64,000 nucleotides of DNA, taken from positions 567,776 through 631,775 of the forward strand of contig NC_011981.1 in assembly GCF_000016285.1 (NCBI RefSeq), in the 5' to 3' direction. Positions 52,420 through 61,238 of this stretch are shown piece by piece. The notes below the pieces were generated by a model. That model was not told the origin of the DNA, did no database searches, and saw only the letters and a list, made by a program, of their open reading frames with translations. Source of the stretch: Allorhizobium ampelinum S4 (GTDB taxonomy: Bacteria > Pseudomonadota > Alphaproteobacteria > Rhizobiales > Rhizobiaceae). Every line of letters starts with the position of its first letter. Within the stretch, counting starts at the first letter, position 1. A program made the position numbers and the translations under genes.

Positions 52420-54018
52420 GTGAATCCATTGTCAACAAGCATCAATTCCGGCTCGGCAGAATTTCGCGCCAATGCCGAGGCGATGGCGGAGGCTGTCGCC
52501 GATCTCGCCTTGAAAACGGCTCAGGCGGCACTGGGTGGTGGCGAGGTGGCGCGCAGGCGCCACACCGGGCGCGGAAAGCTGCTGCCTCGTGAGCGGATCG
52601 ATCGCTTGCTCGATCCCGGATCGCCATTTCTGGAGATTGGTCAGCTTGCGGCCCACGGCCTTTATGATGGCGAAGCCCCGTCTGCGGGTATCGTCGCAGG
52701 CATTGGCAATGTCGAAGGCCGCCGCTGCATGGTGGTTGCCAATGACGCGACGGTAAAGGGCGGCACCTACTATCCGATGACGGTGAAGAAGCACCTGCGC
52801 GCCCAGAAAATTGCTGCGGAAAACCGTCTGCCCTGTCTTTATCTCGTGGATTCGGGCGGTGGCTATCTGCCGCTCCAGGATGAGTTTTTCCCCGACGAAA
52901 ATCATTTTGGCCGCATCTTCTACAATCAGGCGCAGATGTCGGCGGCTGGTATTGCGCAGATCGCCGTTGTCATGGGCTCCTGCACAGCGGGTGGAGCTTA
53001 TGTGCCCGCCATGAGCGATGAGACGGTGATTGTGCGCGAACAGGGCACAATCTTTCTCGCAGGCCCGCCATTGGTGAAGGCGGCAACCGGTGAGATTGTC
53101 ACGGCGGAAGATCTTGGCGGTGGCGATGTGCACACCCGCATCTCCGGCGTTGCCGACCATTTGGCCGAAAATGATTCCCACGCCCTTCACATCGCCCGGC
53201 GGATCGTCTCGACATTGCCCGCGCAGGAAGACGCGGCCAGCCAGTTTGACGAGCCGATTTATCCAGCCGAAGAGCTTTACGGCATCATCCCATCTGACAC
53301 GCGAAAGCCTTATGATGTGCGTGAGGTGATTGCGCGTCTGGTGGACGGCTCGCGGTTTGACGAATTCAAGGCGCGCTACGGCACAACGCTTGTGACGGGC
53401 TTTGCCCATCTTTATGGCATGCAGGTCGGCATCATTGCCAACAATGGCATATTGTTTGGGGATGCGGCGCTGAAGGGGGCGCATTTTATTGAGCTTTGCG
53501 TTCAGCGCCGTATTCCGCTGCTGTTTTTGCAAAACATTACCGGCTTTATGGTTGGGCGCGCTTATGAAAATGAGGGCATTGCCAAGCACGGCGCAAAACT
53601 GGTGACGGCGGTGGCCACAGCCGCTGTTCCAAAACTCACACTCGTCATCGGCGGCAGCTTTGGCGCCGGAAATTACGGCATGTGCGGGCGCGCCTACAGC
53701 CCCCGCTTCCTGTGGATGTGGCCCAATGCGCGGATCAGCGTCATGGGTGGAGATCAGGCGGCGTCCGTTCTGGCCACACTTCGACGTGACGGCGTTGCCG
53801 CCAAAGGCGAAACATGGCCGCAGCAAGAGGAAGATGCATTCAAAAACGGCATCCGCGCCCAATACGAACGGCAGGGCCACCCCTATTATTCGACCGCCCG
53901 TTTGTGGGATGACGGCATCATTGACCCCGCGCAAACCCGCCGGGTTCTCGGCCTTTCCCTGTCAACGGCGCTCAATGCGCCCATCGGTGAAACCCGCTTC
54001 GGCCTTTTCCGCATGTGA
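52420..54018 (+). CDS. liuB: Methylcrotonyl-CoA carboxylase beta subunit (carboxyltransferase)
   Basis: About 532 residues from a GTG at 52420 with AGGAGG upstream; the frame is open from a TTG at 52399 with a poorer site. It shows the acyl-CoA carboxyltransferase layout: [20 protein letters not shown] near 50, [18 protein letters not shown] near 115, [16 protein letters not shown] near 190, and the C-terminal oxyanion/biotin-binding [16 protein letters not shown] near 418. It transfers carboxyl from biotin to 3-methylcrotonyl-CoA in leucine/isovalerate breakdown. The next genes (hydratase, alpha subunit, lyase) support this assignment over propionyl- or geranyl-CoA. Confidence 0.92.
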   Translation: MNPLSTSINSGSAEFRANAEAMAEAVADLALKTAQAALGGGEVARRRHTGRGKLLPRERIDRLLDPGSPFLEIGQLAAHGLYDGEAPSAGIVAGIGNVEGRRCMVVANDATVKGGTYYPMTVKKHLRAQKIAAENRLPCLYLVDSGGGYLPLQDEFFPDENHFGRIFYNQAQMSAAGIAQIAVVMGSCTAGGAYVPAMSDETVIVREQGTIFLAGPPLVKAATGEIVTAEDLGGGDVHTRISGVADHLAENDSHALHIARRIVSTLPAQEDAASQFDEPIYPAEELYGIIPSDTRKPYDVREVIARLVDGSRFDEFKARYGTTLVTGFAHLYGMQVGIIANNGILFGDAALKGAHFIELCVQRRIPLLFLQNITGFMVGRAYENEGIAKHGAKLVTAVATAAVPKLTLVIGGSFGAGNYGMCGRAYSPRFLWMWPNARISVMGGDQAASVLATLRRDGVAAKGETWPQQEEDAFKNGIRAQYERQGHPYYSTARLWDDGIIDPAQTRRVLGLSLSTALNAPIGETRFGLFRM

Positions 54019-54025
54019 GATTGCC

Positions 54026-54826
54026 ATGATCTATAAAACCCTTGATCTCGAATTGAACGGTGCGGTCGCAACAGTGTGGATGAACCGGCCAGACCTGCAC
54101 AATGCCTTCGATGAGATGCTCATTGAGGACATGACGCTGGCCATTGAAGCGCTGTCTGAAAACGACAGCGTGCGCGTCCTTGTGCTGGCCGGTCGTGGGG
54201 CCAGTTTTTCCGCAGGCGCTGACCTTGCGTGGATGAAGCGGCAAGGTGCTGCTACCCTTGCGGACAATACGGCGGATGCCGCCGCCATGGGGCGGATGTT
54301 CATGGCATTGCGCAATTGTCCCAAGCCGCTGATTGCCCGCATTCAAGGTGCTGCCATTGGCGGTGGAATGGGGCTGGTGGCGGCCTGCGACATTGCTGTT
54401 GCCGCTCCCGATGCCGTGTTTGCCACTTCAGAAGTTCGCCTCGCGCTGATCCCTGCGGTTATCAGCCCGCTGGTTGCTGCTGCGATTGGGGAGCGTCAGT
54501 GCCGCCGCTATTTCCTCACGGGGGAGCGGATGGGGGTTGAGAAGGCACATGTGCTGGGCCTTGTGCACGAGATTGCCGAAAAGGATGGCCTTGACGCTGC
54601 TGTGGCGCGGATTGTTGCCGATGTGCTGAAAGGCGCGCCTGGCGCGGTAACAGAGGCGAAGGCGTTGATCACGCAGATTTCCGACCGTCGTTTCGATGAA
54701 GCATTGGTGTCTGAAATGGCAGAGCGGATTGCGGCCCGCCGAGGCACGGATGAAGCCCGCGAGGGTCTTTCGGCCTTTCTGGAAAAACGCAAACCCGGCT
54801 GGATCGCGGATCGGAAAGAAGGGTGA
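54026..54826 (+). CDS. liuC: Methylglutaconyl-CoA hydratase (enoyl-CoA hydratase family)
   Basis: 266 residues starting at the ATG at 54026, 7 bases after the carboxyltransferase stop; a longer upstream frame runs through that gene and is spurious. Crotonase-fold motifs: ASFSAGADLAWMKR near 60 and IQGAAIGGGMGLVAACDIAVA near 108-128, supplying the oxyanion hole. The family hydrates 3-methylglutaconyl-CoA to HMG-CoA when placed between MCC and HMG-CoA lyase genes, as here. Its stop overlaps a GTG just before the alpha subunit. Confidence 0.9.
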   Translation: MIYKTLDLELNGAVATVWMNRPDLHNAFDEMLIEDMTLAIEALSENDSVRVLVLAGRGASFSAGADLAWMKRQGAATLADNTADAAAMGRMFMALRNCPKPLIARIQGAAIGGGMGLVAACDIAVAAPDAVFATSEVRLALIPAVISPLVAAAIGERQCRRYFLTGERMGVEKAHVLGLVHEIAEKDGLDAAVARIVADVLKGAPGAVTEAKALITQISDRRFDEALVSEMAERIAARRGTDEAREGLSAFLEKRKPGWIADRKEG

Positions 54827-54837
54827 AGGATCAAACC

Positions 54838-56826
54838 ATGTTTCAGAAAATCCTGATCGCCAATCGCGGCGAAATCGCCTGCCGCATTATCCGAACCGCG
54901 CGGCGCATGGGCATTGCCACCGTTGCCGTCTATTCGCAGGCTGACGCTGACGCACGCCATGTTCGGCTTGCGGATGAGGCCATTCTCATCGGCCCAGCAC
55001 CGGCGCGGGAATCCTATCTTGTTGCCGAGAATATTCTTGCCGCTGCCCGTCGCACAGGTGCTGAGGCCATTCACCCCGGCTACGGCTTTCTATCTGAGAA
55101 CGACGAGTTTGCCGAAGCTTGCGCTGCCAATGGCATCGCCTTTATCGGGCCGCCCGCCGCTGCCATCCGTGCCATGGGATCAAAATCGGCAGCAAAAGAG
55201 CTGATGGGCAAGGTCGGGGTGCCGCTTGTGCCCGGCTATCACGGTGCGGACAATGATCCGGCACGGTTGCGGCGAGAGGGTGATCACATCGGCTATCCCG
55301 TATTGATCAAGGCCTCCGCAGGCGGTGGCGGCAAGGGCATGCGGCGGGTTGATCGCGCAGACGATTTTGCCGATGCGCTGGCATCCTGCCAGCGTGAAGC
55401 GCGCAATGCCTTCGGCGATGATCATGTGCTGATCGAGAAATACATTCTCAAGCCGCGCCACATCGAAATTCAGGTTTTTGCCGATTCGAGTGGCCACTGC
55501 ATCCATCTTTATGAGCGCGATTGCTCGGTGCAGCGCCGCCACCAGAAAGTTCTGGAAGAGGCACCCGCGCCGGGAATGACCGCAGAGCGGCGCGCAGCCA
55601 TGGGTGCTGCTGCCGTGACGGCAGCAAAGGCGGTTAACTATGTCGGTGCCGGAACCGTGGAGTTCATCGTCAATAGCGATGGATCTTTTTACTTCATGGA
55701 GATGAACACCCGCCTGCAAGTGGAGCATCCGGTTACGGAAATGGTGACCGGGCTGGACCTTGTTGAGTGGCAGCTGCGCATTGCCGCAGGCCACCCCTTG
55801 CCCTTGCGGCAGGAGGATGTGCCGCTGATGGGGCATGCCATCGAGGCCCGCATCTATGCCGAGGATGCAGATGCAGGCTTTCTGCCGTCCATCGGCACCC
55901 TCCGACATCTGGGACTGCCGCAGCAAAATGCACATGTGCGCATCGATAGCGCCGTAGAGACAGGGGATGCGATCTCACCCCATTACGACCCCATGATCGC
56001 CAAGCTGATCGTGCATGGAGCAGACCGCAAAGAAGCGCTAGATCGCATGAGCGAAGCCCTTAGCGCAATCCAGATTGTTGGCCTGACGGCGAATATCGGC
56101 TTTCTGCACCGCCTCATAAAGACCCCGTCTTTCGCTGAGGCCGATCTCGACACCGGGCTGATTGAGCGCGAACAGGACAGATTGTTTGCCCTATCCCCCG
56201 TGCCTGCCGGGGTCTGGTATCTGGCGGCTTTGCAAGAGCTTTTGCGGGACATTTCTGCCAACCCTGCATCGCCTTGGGCGCTGGCTGATGGCTGGCGGCT
56301 GACCGGCCGGGCGGAACGGCGGATCGCACTGTGCTGCAAAGGCGAAACGGTCACAGTCACCGCCGTTTTCTCCGGTGAGGGTTGGACTCTGGCCCTGTCC
56401 GGCACGGATGAGCCATCGACCTTTGCGCAAGGCCATGCCAGCCAAAACGGGCCAGCAACGGCGCTCGATGTGCGCATTGGCGAGCGGCGTTACGACGCGA
56501 CGATCATGATCGATGGGAACCATCGTCATGTGTTCTATACCGGACAAACCTTTGTGGTGGAACGCTTGCCCGACCTGCAACGTGCCACCGACACCAACAG
56601 TGGCAGCGGCGGCCTGCGCGCGCCGATGCCCGGCGCGATCATCGCGCTGCTTGCCGAGCCGGGGGTCTCCTTGAAAACAGGGGAACCGTTGCTGGTCATG
56701 GAGGCAATGAAAATGGAACACACAATAGTTGCGCCATCCGATGGCACGCTTGCCAGCTTCCATTTTGCGGTTGGCGATCAGGTGGTGGCCGGCGCGGAGC
56801 TGGTTGATTTCCAGCCCGCCGCATAA
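54838..56826 (+). CDS. liuD: Methylcrotonyl-CoA carboxylase alpha subunit (biotin carboxylase-BCCP)
   Basis: About 662 residues from the ATG at 54838 after GAAGGA; a GTG at 54823 overlapping the previous stop is the alternative. The biotin carboxylase domain occupies about 1-450 ([46 protein letters not shown]), followed by the BT linker domain and a C-terminal biotinyl domain with VMEAMKMEHTI, where the lysine near 625 is biotinylated. It works with the LiuB subunit. The window therefore holds two separate biotin carboxylase systems. Confidence 0.94.
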   Translation: MFQKILIANRGEIACRIIRTARRMGIATVAVYSQADADARHVRLADEAILIGPAPARESYLVAENILAAARRTGAEAIHPGYGFLSENDEFAEACAANGIAFIGPPAAAIRAMGSKSAAKELMGKVGVPLVPGYHGADNDPARLRREGDHIGYPVLIKASAGGGGKGMRRVDRADDFADALASCQREARNAFGDDHVLIEKYILKPRHIEIQVFADSSGHCIHLYERDCSVQRRHQKVLEEAPAPGMTAERRAAMGAAAVTAAKAVNYVGAGTVEFIVNSDGSFYFMEMNTRLQVEHPVTEMVTGLDLVEWQLRIAAGHPLPLRQEDVPLMGHAIEARIYAEDADAGFLPSIGTLRHLGLPQQNAHVRIDSAVETGDAISPHYDPMIAKLIVHGADRKEALDRMSEALSAIQIVGLTANIGFLHRLIKTPSFAEADLDTGLIEREQDRLFALSPVPAGVWYLAALQELLRDISANPASPWALADGWRLTGRAERRIALCCKGETVTVTAVFSGEGWTLALSGTDEPSTFAQGHASQNGPATALDVRIGERRYDATIMIDGNHRHVFYTGQTFVVERLPDLQRATDTNSGSGGLRAPMPGAIIALLAEPGVSLKTGEPLLVMEAMKMEHTIVAPSDGTLASFHFAVGDQVVAGAELVDFQPAA

Positions 56827-56836
56827 GGACAAGATC

Positions 56837-57760
56837 ATGCACCAAACCAGCGGCGACAACATCGTCATTGTCGAGGTCGGCCCAAGAGACGGCTTGCAAA
56901 ACGAAGCCGCTATTGTTTCCACCGATGTAAAGATCGAATTGGTGAAACGGCTGGCCAGAGCTGGCCTTGATCACATCGAAGCAACCGCTTTTGTGTCGCC
57001 AAAATGGGTTCCGCAAATGGCCGATAGTACCGATGTTATGACGGCTTGCGCCTCGGCAGCGGAGCTTTCGCATGTCACCCTCTCGGCCCTCACGCCCAAT
57101 CTCAAAGGTTTCGAGGCCGCCATTACTGCCGGAAGCCGCGAGGTGGCGGTGTTTGCCTCTGCCTCCGAGACCTTCTCCCGGCGCAACATCAATTGCTCGA
57201 TTGACGACTCCTTCACACGCTTCGAGCCGATTTTCGAGGCGGCGCGGGCTGTGGGCATTCCAGTGCGCGGCTATGTTTCCTGCGTCATCGCCTGCCCTTA
57301 TGAGGGCGCGATTGATCCGCATGCTGTCGCGCGCGTTAGCCGTCTGCTGCTGGAAAAGGGAGCGCGTGAAGTCTCCCTTGGCGACACAATCGGGGTTGGA
57401 ACACCTGCGAAGGTCAAGCGCATGATTGAAGCGGTGGCGGCAGAGGCACCCTTATCGGTGCTGGCAGGACATTTCCACGACACCTATGGCATGGGGATCG
57501 CCAATATTCAGGCCGCACTCGATGCGGGCATCCGTGTGTTCGACAGCTCTGTCGGTGGCCTCGGCGGCTGCCCTTATGCCGCTGGCGCGGCTGGCAATGT
57601 TGCGACAGAGGAAGTGGTCTATCTGCTGCAAGACCTCGGCCTGTGCCGCGATATAGACCTGCCCAGACTGGCTGAAACTGCCGCATGGATCAGCCACATC
57701 ACCGGACTAACGGATGTCTCGCGTGTTACGAAAGCTCTGATGGGCAGTTCAAAGAGCTGA
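56837..57760 (+). CDS. liuE: Hydroxymethylglutaryl-CoA lyase
   Basis: 307 residues from the ATG at 56837 with ATAAGGAC upstream. HMG-CoA lyase motifs are all present: VEVGPRDGLQNE near 10-21, the metal-binding HFHDTYGMGIANI near 205, and the signature cysteine loop GGLGGCPYAAGAAGNVATE near 235-253. It cleaves HMG-CoA to acetyl-CoA and acetoacetate, the last step of leucine/isovalerate breakdown. It is the last gene of the plus-strand liu-like operon. Confidence 0.95.
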   Translation: MHQTSGDNIVIVEVGPRDGLQNEAAIVSTDVKIELVKRLARAGLDHIEATAFVSPKWVPQMADSTDVMTACASAAELSHVTLSALTPNLKGFEAAITAGSREVAVFASASETFSRRNINCSIDDSFTRFEPIFEAARAVGIPVRGYVSCVIACPYEGAIDPHAVARVSRLLLEKGAREVSLGDTIGVGTPAKVKRMIEAVAAEAPLSVLAGHFHDTYGMGIANIQAALDAGIRVFDSSVGGLGGCPYAAGAAGNVATEEVVYLLQDLGLCRDIDLPRLAETAAWISHITGLTDVSRVTKALMGSSKS

Positions 57761-58221
57761 CATGGCCTCAGCCAGAGAACGATGCGCGGACCTTTGTTGT
57801 GTCCGGGCAGACCCACGCATCCATAAATTTCAGAAAAAGCGGACGTGGCGAGCCTTGTTGAACGAATGGTATCGCGAAGTTATCTATAATTACGTCTTGT
57901 GCGCTCATGCGACGATTTTTCTACTCCATCCTTCAGAAAACGTCACTCGTTAGCTCGAGTTTGATGGCATTCACAAATGGGGTCGGAACAAGAGCAGTTC
58001 AAAACCCTGCGCTAAGGTTCAACGTAGCGTGAACTGCGTTACGAATTCCCAAAAGGGTCCACCCGCGGATCGTAAACTAAAGGCGGCAACGTGCATGGTA
58101 ATCCCGCCGTTTTTAACGGGGGCTAGCCAACAAAGTCAGTCACAGAGCCGCTAGGAAGAAGAAACCTAGTGCACTGACGCATTCACTTCGTTCATGCTGT
58201 CGTTCACCCGTCTTTTGGTTA
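57761..58221. other. Intergenic region, no gene recognised
   Basis: About 460 bases after the HMG-CoA lyase gene. Short ORFs lack start signals or homology. A CCGTT-TTT-AACGG hairpin at about 58107-58119 could act as a terminator. The rest shows no recognisable gene. Confidence 0.4.
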
Positions 58222-58266
58222 TGCATCGATCCAAACGGAGGCTTCAGCCGAGTTTGGATCGATGCA
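58222..58266. repeat. Perfect 15-base inverted repeat with nested hairpin
   Basis: Arms TGCATCGATCCAAAC (58222-58236) and GTTTGGATCGATGCA (58252-58266) flank a 15-base loop that itself holds GGC-TTCA-GCC. A second, imperfect set of complementary stretches (ACATTTGC 58284-58291 with GCAAATGT 58315-58322) follows. It lies between convergent genes; a terminator, small RNA or repeat element are all possible. Confidence 0.6.
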
Positions 58267-58341
58267 CCAGTGGTCCGATTCCCACATTTGCCTCCGTCTC
58301 CAGCACCCTTGAGAGCAAATGTCGGAGTCTTAAGGACCCCA

Positions 58342-59157
58342 CTAGAAGGTGGGCGGGGTATTAATCCAGATCAACGTGGCCTGCACGTCCGCCGGATTGC
58401 GCCAGGAATGCGGACGGCTGCTCTCAAAGTAAAAACTGTCGCCGGTCCGAAGATCATAAAACTGGTCCCCGTCGAGAACGATCTGCAGCGCTCCCGCAAG
58501 AACGAAGATAAATTCCTCGCCCTCGTGCCGGTAAGCACCTTCGCTGGACGCGCCGGGTGCCAAATCAAACCGATGACATTCCATCTGCCGCGCCCCGGCG
58601 GCAAGTGAATGGATGGAAACGCCCATTGATGTGGTCGGCCACGTCATCCACTCGCCGTCACGCACCACTGACGCGCTCTGTTGCTGGGTTGGATGCCCGT
58701 TCAGATCGGCAACCGTGGTGCCGAAGTGCTTGGCCAAGTCGTGAAGAACGGTGATGGAAATACCCTGAGATGTGCGCTCGAACGTCGAAAGCTGTGAGAC
58801 GGACGCTCCTGTCGCCCGGGCCACCGCGTCCAGGGTTTGGTGTGACAGCCTGCGCATTTGCCGAACCTTCGTGCCAATCGCCGCCGTGTCCGTCACCGGT
58901 TCAGCCACGTCGAGCCCCTTCTGGCCCGTTTCAGGGTGGCCCAGTTCCTCTTTAATGGCAGCCGGGTTTAGCCCTCTTTCGCTGCGCAACCAGGCAATCC
59001 TGGCAATGCGCTCCAGAACAGCCGAATCGTAAAGCCTCTGTCCCGATGGCGTGCGTGCTGGCTCGATCAGCCCCTGCTGTTCCCATAGCCTCAGAGTCGA
59101 TTGCGAAACACCGGACATCCGGGCAGCTTCGGCGATTTTAAGGTGGGTGTTTTGCAT
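58342..59157 (-). CDS. Three-domain regulator: MerR HTH, XRE HTH and cupin
   Basis: 271 residues with an unusual layout. Residues 1-75 are a MerR winged HTH (LKIAEAARMSGVSQSTLRLW, PARTPSGQRLYD). Residues about 92-150 are an XRE/HTH_3 domain (IGTKVRQMRRLSHQTLDAVA, SVSQLSTFER). Residues about 185-268 are a cupin (YRHEGEEFIFVLAGALQIVL, GDSFYFESSRPHSWRNP). XRE-cupin proteins such as PuuR control putrescine/GABA genes, and this one is divergent from a GABA-type aminotransferase. Ligand binding in the cupin is inferred. The gene appears intact. Confidence 0.88.
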   Translation of the reverse strand: MQNTHLKIAEAARMSGVSQSTLRLWEQQGLIEPARTPSGQRLYDSAVLERIARIAWLRSERGLNPAAIKEELGHPETGQKGLDVAEPVTDTAAIGTKVRQMRRLSHQTLDAVARATGASVSQLSTFERTSQGISITVLHDLAKHFGTTVADLNGHPTQQQSASVVRDGEWMTWPTTSMGVSIHSLAAGARQMECHRFDLAPGASSEGAYRHEGEEFIFVLAGALQIVLDGDQFYDLRTGDSFYFESSRPHSWRNPADVQATLIWINTPPTF

Positions 59158-59222
59158 CGTATTTCCAGCATGGCTTAAGTGCGTTGTTTTTTTTCTAGCG
59201 GCTGTGTGATGGGCATTGCAAG

Positions 59223-59241
59223 TCTACCGAAAAAATGTAGA
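59223..59241. promoter_or_regulatory. Possible operator in the regulator/aminotransferase divergent region
   Basis: TCTAC (59223-59227), nine bases, GTAGA (59237-59241). Short dyad in the 142-base divergent region; a weak candidate for the MerR-XRE-cupin protein. Confidence 0.3.
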
Positions 59242-59299
59242 GATTTTCACGATATCATCATTGCAACTTCCGATAACCCCAGGCTCGAAGGTGTTTTCA

Positions 59300-60580
59300 A
59301 TGCAGAATTCGCAACTCGCGGCACGCCGCACGAATGCCATCTCCCGCGGCGTCGGCGTGACGACCCAGATTTATGCCGAACGGGCCGAAAATGCCGAGAT
59401 CTGGGATGTCGAAGGCCGCCGTTATATTGATTTTGCTGCCGGGATCGCCGTCGTCAATACCGGTCACCGACACCCAAAGGTGATTGCTGCGGTGAAGGCT
59501 CAACTCGATTGCTTCACCCATACCTGCCATCAGGTCATCCCCTATGAGAACTATGTGCGCCTTGCCGAGCGCCTTAACCAGGCAGTACCGGGAAATTTCG
59601 AGAAGAAGACGATTTTTGTGACGACCGGTGCCGAGGCGGTCGAGAACGCCGTCAAGATCGCCAGGGCGGCAACCAACCGGTCTGCCGTCATCGCCTTCAC
59701 CGGCGCCTTCCATGGACGCACCTTCATGGGCATGACGTTGACGGGCAAGGTTACCCCCTACAAGGTTGGCTTCGGGGCGATGATGCCGGATGTCTTTCAT
59801 GTCCCCTTCCCGGTCGAACTGCATGGCCAGACGATGGAGGATTCGTTGGCTGTGCTCGACAAGCTCTTTAAGGCTGATGTCGATCCGGAGCGCGTTGCAG
59901 CCTTCATCATCGAACCCGTGCAAGGCGAAGGTGGATTTTACGAAGTACCCCGACTTTTCATGCAGAAGCTGCGCCAGATTGCCGACAAGCACGGTATCCT
60001 GCTGATCGCGGATGAAGTCCAGACAGGCTTTGCGCGCACCGGCAAGCTTTTCGCCATGGAGCATTTCGGCGTCGTTGCCGATATCACCACAATGGCCAAG
60101 GGCCTCGGTGGCGGCTTCCCCATCGCGGCTGTCACCGGCCGGGCGGACATCATGGACGCACCGGGCCCAGGTGGTCTCGGCGGCACCTATGGCGGCAATC
60201 CGATTGGCATTGCAGCCGGCAATGCCGTCCTCGATGTAATCGAGGAAGAGCAACTAGCAGATCGCGCCACGTCGCTCGGCAACCGCCTTAAGCAAAGACT
60301 TCATTCCCTGTCCGATGCCGTGCCTGAGATCGCCGACATCCGCGGTCCCGGCTTCATGAACGCCGTGGAATTCAACCTGCCCGGTTCCAAGACACCGGAT
60401 GCCGGTTTCACCAACAAGGTACGGACTATAGCGCTGGAAAAAGGGCTGATTCTTCTGACCTGCGGTGTGTATGGCAATGTCATCCGCTTTCTGGCTCCCC
60501 TGACGATCGACGAGAAAACCTTCGCCGAAGCGCTGGACATCCTTGAAGAGACATTGCGCGTCTGCTCCAAGGATAGTTGA
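59300..60580 (+). CDS. gabT: 4-aminobutyrate aminotransferase-like class III aminotransferase
   Basis: About 426 residues from the ATG at 59300 (MQNSQLAARRTNAISRG), preceded by GAAGGTG; the longer frame to 59216 lacks a site. Class III PLP features: TTGAEAVENAVKIARA near 108-123, FHGRTFMGMTLTGK near 140, EPVQGEGGFYEVP near 210, DEVQTGFARTGK near 240, and the PLP lysine in TTMAKGLGGGFPIAAV near 269. It moves the amino group of GABA (or a related omega-amino acid such as 5-aminovalerate) to 2-oxoglutarate. No succinate-semialdehyde dehydrogenase is adjacent. The divergent regulator probably controls it. Confidence 0.92.
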   Translation: MQNSQLAARRTNAISRGVGVTTQIYAERAENAEIWDVEGRRYIDFAAGIAVVNTGHRHPKVIAAVKAQLDCFTHTCHQVIPYENYVRLAERLNQAVPGNFEKKTIFVTTGAEAVENAVKIARAATNRSAVIAFTGAFHGRTFMGMTLTGKVTPYKVGFGAMMPDVFHVPFPVELHGQTMEDSLAVLDKLFKADVDPERVAAFIIEPVQGEGGFYEVPRLFMQKLRQIADKHGILLIADEVQTGFARTGKLFAMEHFGVVADITTMAKGLGGGFPIAAVTGRADIMDAPGPGGLGGTYGGNPIGIAAGNAVLDVIEEEQLADRATSLGNRLKQRLHSLSDAVPEIADIRGPGFMNAVEFNLPGSKTPDAGFTNKVRTIALEKGLILLTCGVYGNVIRFLAPLTIDEKTFAEALDILEETLRVCSKDS

Positions 60581-60606
60581 CGCTATGACGTCCGGCAGGC
60601 GCCCGT

Positions 60607-60954
60607 TCAGGCCTGAGGGATCAGAGTTGGCTTAGGCATCGGACCGAAAAGTGGGAACCGGTTTTCGGTCCGATGCTCTAGGGCGAGCGGGTATCCGGCA
60701 AGCTGCAAGAATGTCTGGGCAATCTCGAATGCAACCTCTTTATCGATGCCCTTCTCATCCAGAAACTGTTGCTGGAGGTCTGCTTTCACTTCGGAATAGA
60801 ATGAGAATGCCGAAGCATCGACATTCTCAACACTCGCGAAATCGGAAATTTTGGATGCGAGTTGCGCAGCCGAAAGGTCCGTCCCGTAAGGGGCGTTCAC
60901 AGTCGACAGTACCTTAAACGCAACGCTCGACATTGTTATCACCACCATTTCCAA
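60607..60954 (-). CDS. Hypothetical protein ending in a palindromic repeat
   Basis: 115 residues from the ATG at 60954, with an in-frame ATG at 60933 (MSSVAFKVLSTVNAPYG) as the alternative. The N-terminal 90 residues are a mixed helix/strand protein without a recognised domain. The tail EHRTENRFPLFGPMPK is encoded by an inverted-repeat element (60636-60676), so the original C-terminus was probably replaced by the repeat. The position between the aminotransferase and a nested IS cluster gives no clue to function. Confidence 0.55.
   Translation of the reverse strand: MEMVVITMSSVAFKVLSTVNAPYGTDLSAAQLASKISDFASVENVDASAFSFYSEVKADLQQQFLDEKGIDKEVAFEIAQTFLQLAGYPLALEHRTENRFPLFGPMPKPTLIPQA
60636..60676. 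repeat. Palindromic intergenic element of rhizobial type
   Basis: Fifteen-base arms GCATCGGACCGAAAA (60636-60650) and TTTTCGGTCCGATGC (60662-60676) around GTGGGAACCGG. Elements with this GTGGGAACCGGTTTT core are, from general knowledge, frequent in Rhizobiales genomes. Confidence 0.75.
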
Positions 60955-61061
60955 TCAACTATATAAGACCTAACCGTTAAAAACGCAGGAAACACCGCAG
61001 AGGCAGTGACGTGCACCCCGGTTTTGGGCCAGCGGGAGCTGGAATTTTCCGGGGTTAAGGC

Positions 61062-61238
61062 TCAGGTCGGCGTGGGTGCCGATGAGCCGTTCATGAGCGA
61101 AATCGGCACCGTGTTGCCGATCGCGCTGTGTGGCCGGAACTCGTTATAGTCTCTACGCCAATCCTCCATCTTTGCCCTTGCGTCGTCAAGGCTCATAAAC
61201 CAGTGGGCGTTCAGGCACTCTGCCCGGAACTTGCCATT
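61062..61238 (-). pseudogene. 3' part of the split IS3 orfB
   Basis: Reverse-strand translation from 61238 is NGKFRAECLNAHWFMSLDDA, then KMEDWRRDYNEFRPHSAIGN and a stop at 61062. This is the C-terminus of an IS3-type integrase-like transposase. It joins exactly to the SYIESF at 62598 once the IS110 element is removed. Confidence 0.85.

Noticed and set aside
52432..53934. 500-codon open frame on the minus strand opposite the carboxyltransferase gene
   Set aside because: It mirrors the codon pattern of a clearly real gene, has no ribosome binding site or recognisable domain, and is rich in His/Arg as expected for an antisense shadow.
53660..54025. Long N-terminal extension of the enoyl-CoA hydratase frame
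   Set aside because: It overlaps the carboxyltransferase gene in another frame; the crotonase domain begins at the ATG at 54026.
58237..58295. tRNA-like segment: GGAGGC and GCCTCC complementary ends with a GCCGAG stretch between
   Set aside because: The span is only about 59 bases, there is no anticodon arm, the T-loop reads TCCGATT instead of TTCGA, and no CCA follows. The stretch also overlaps a perfect inverted repeat that explains much of the structure.
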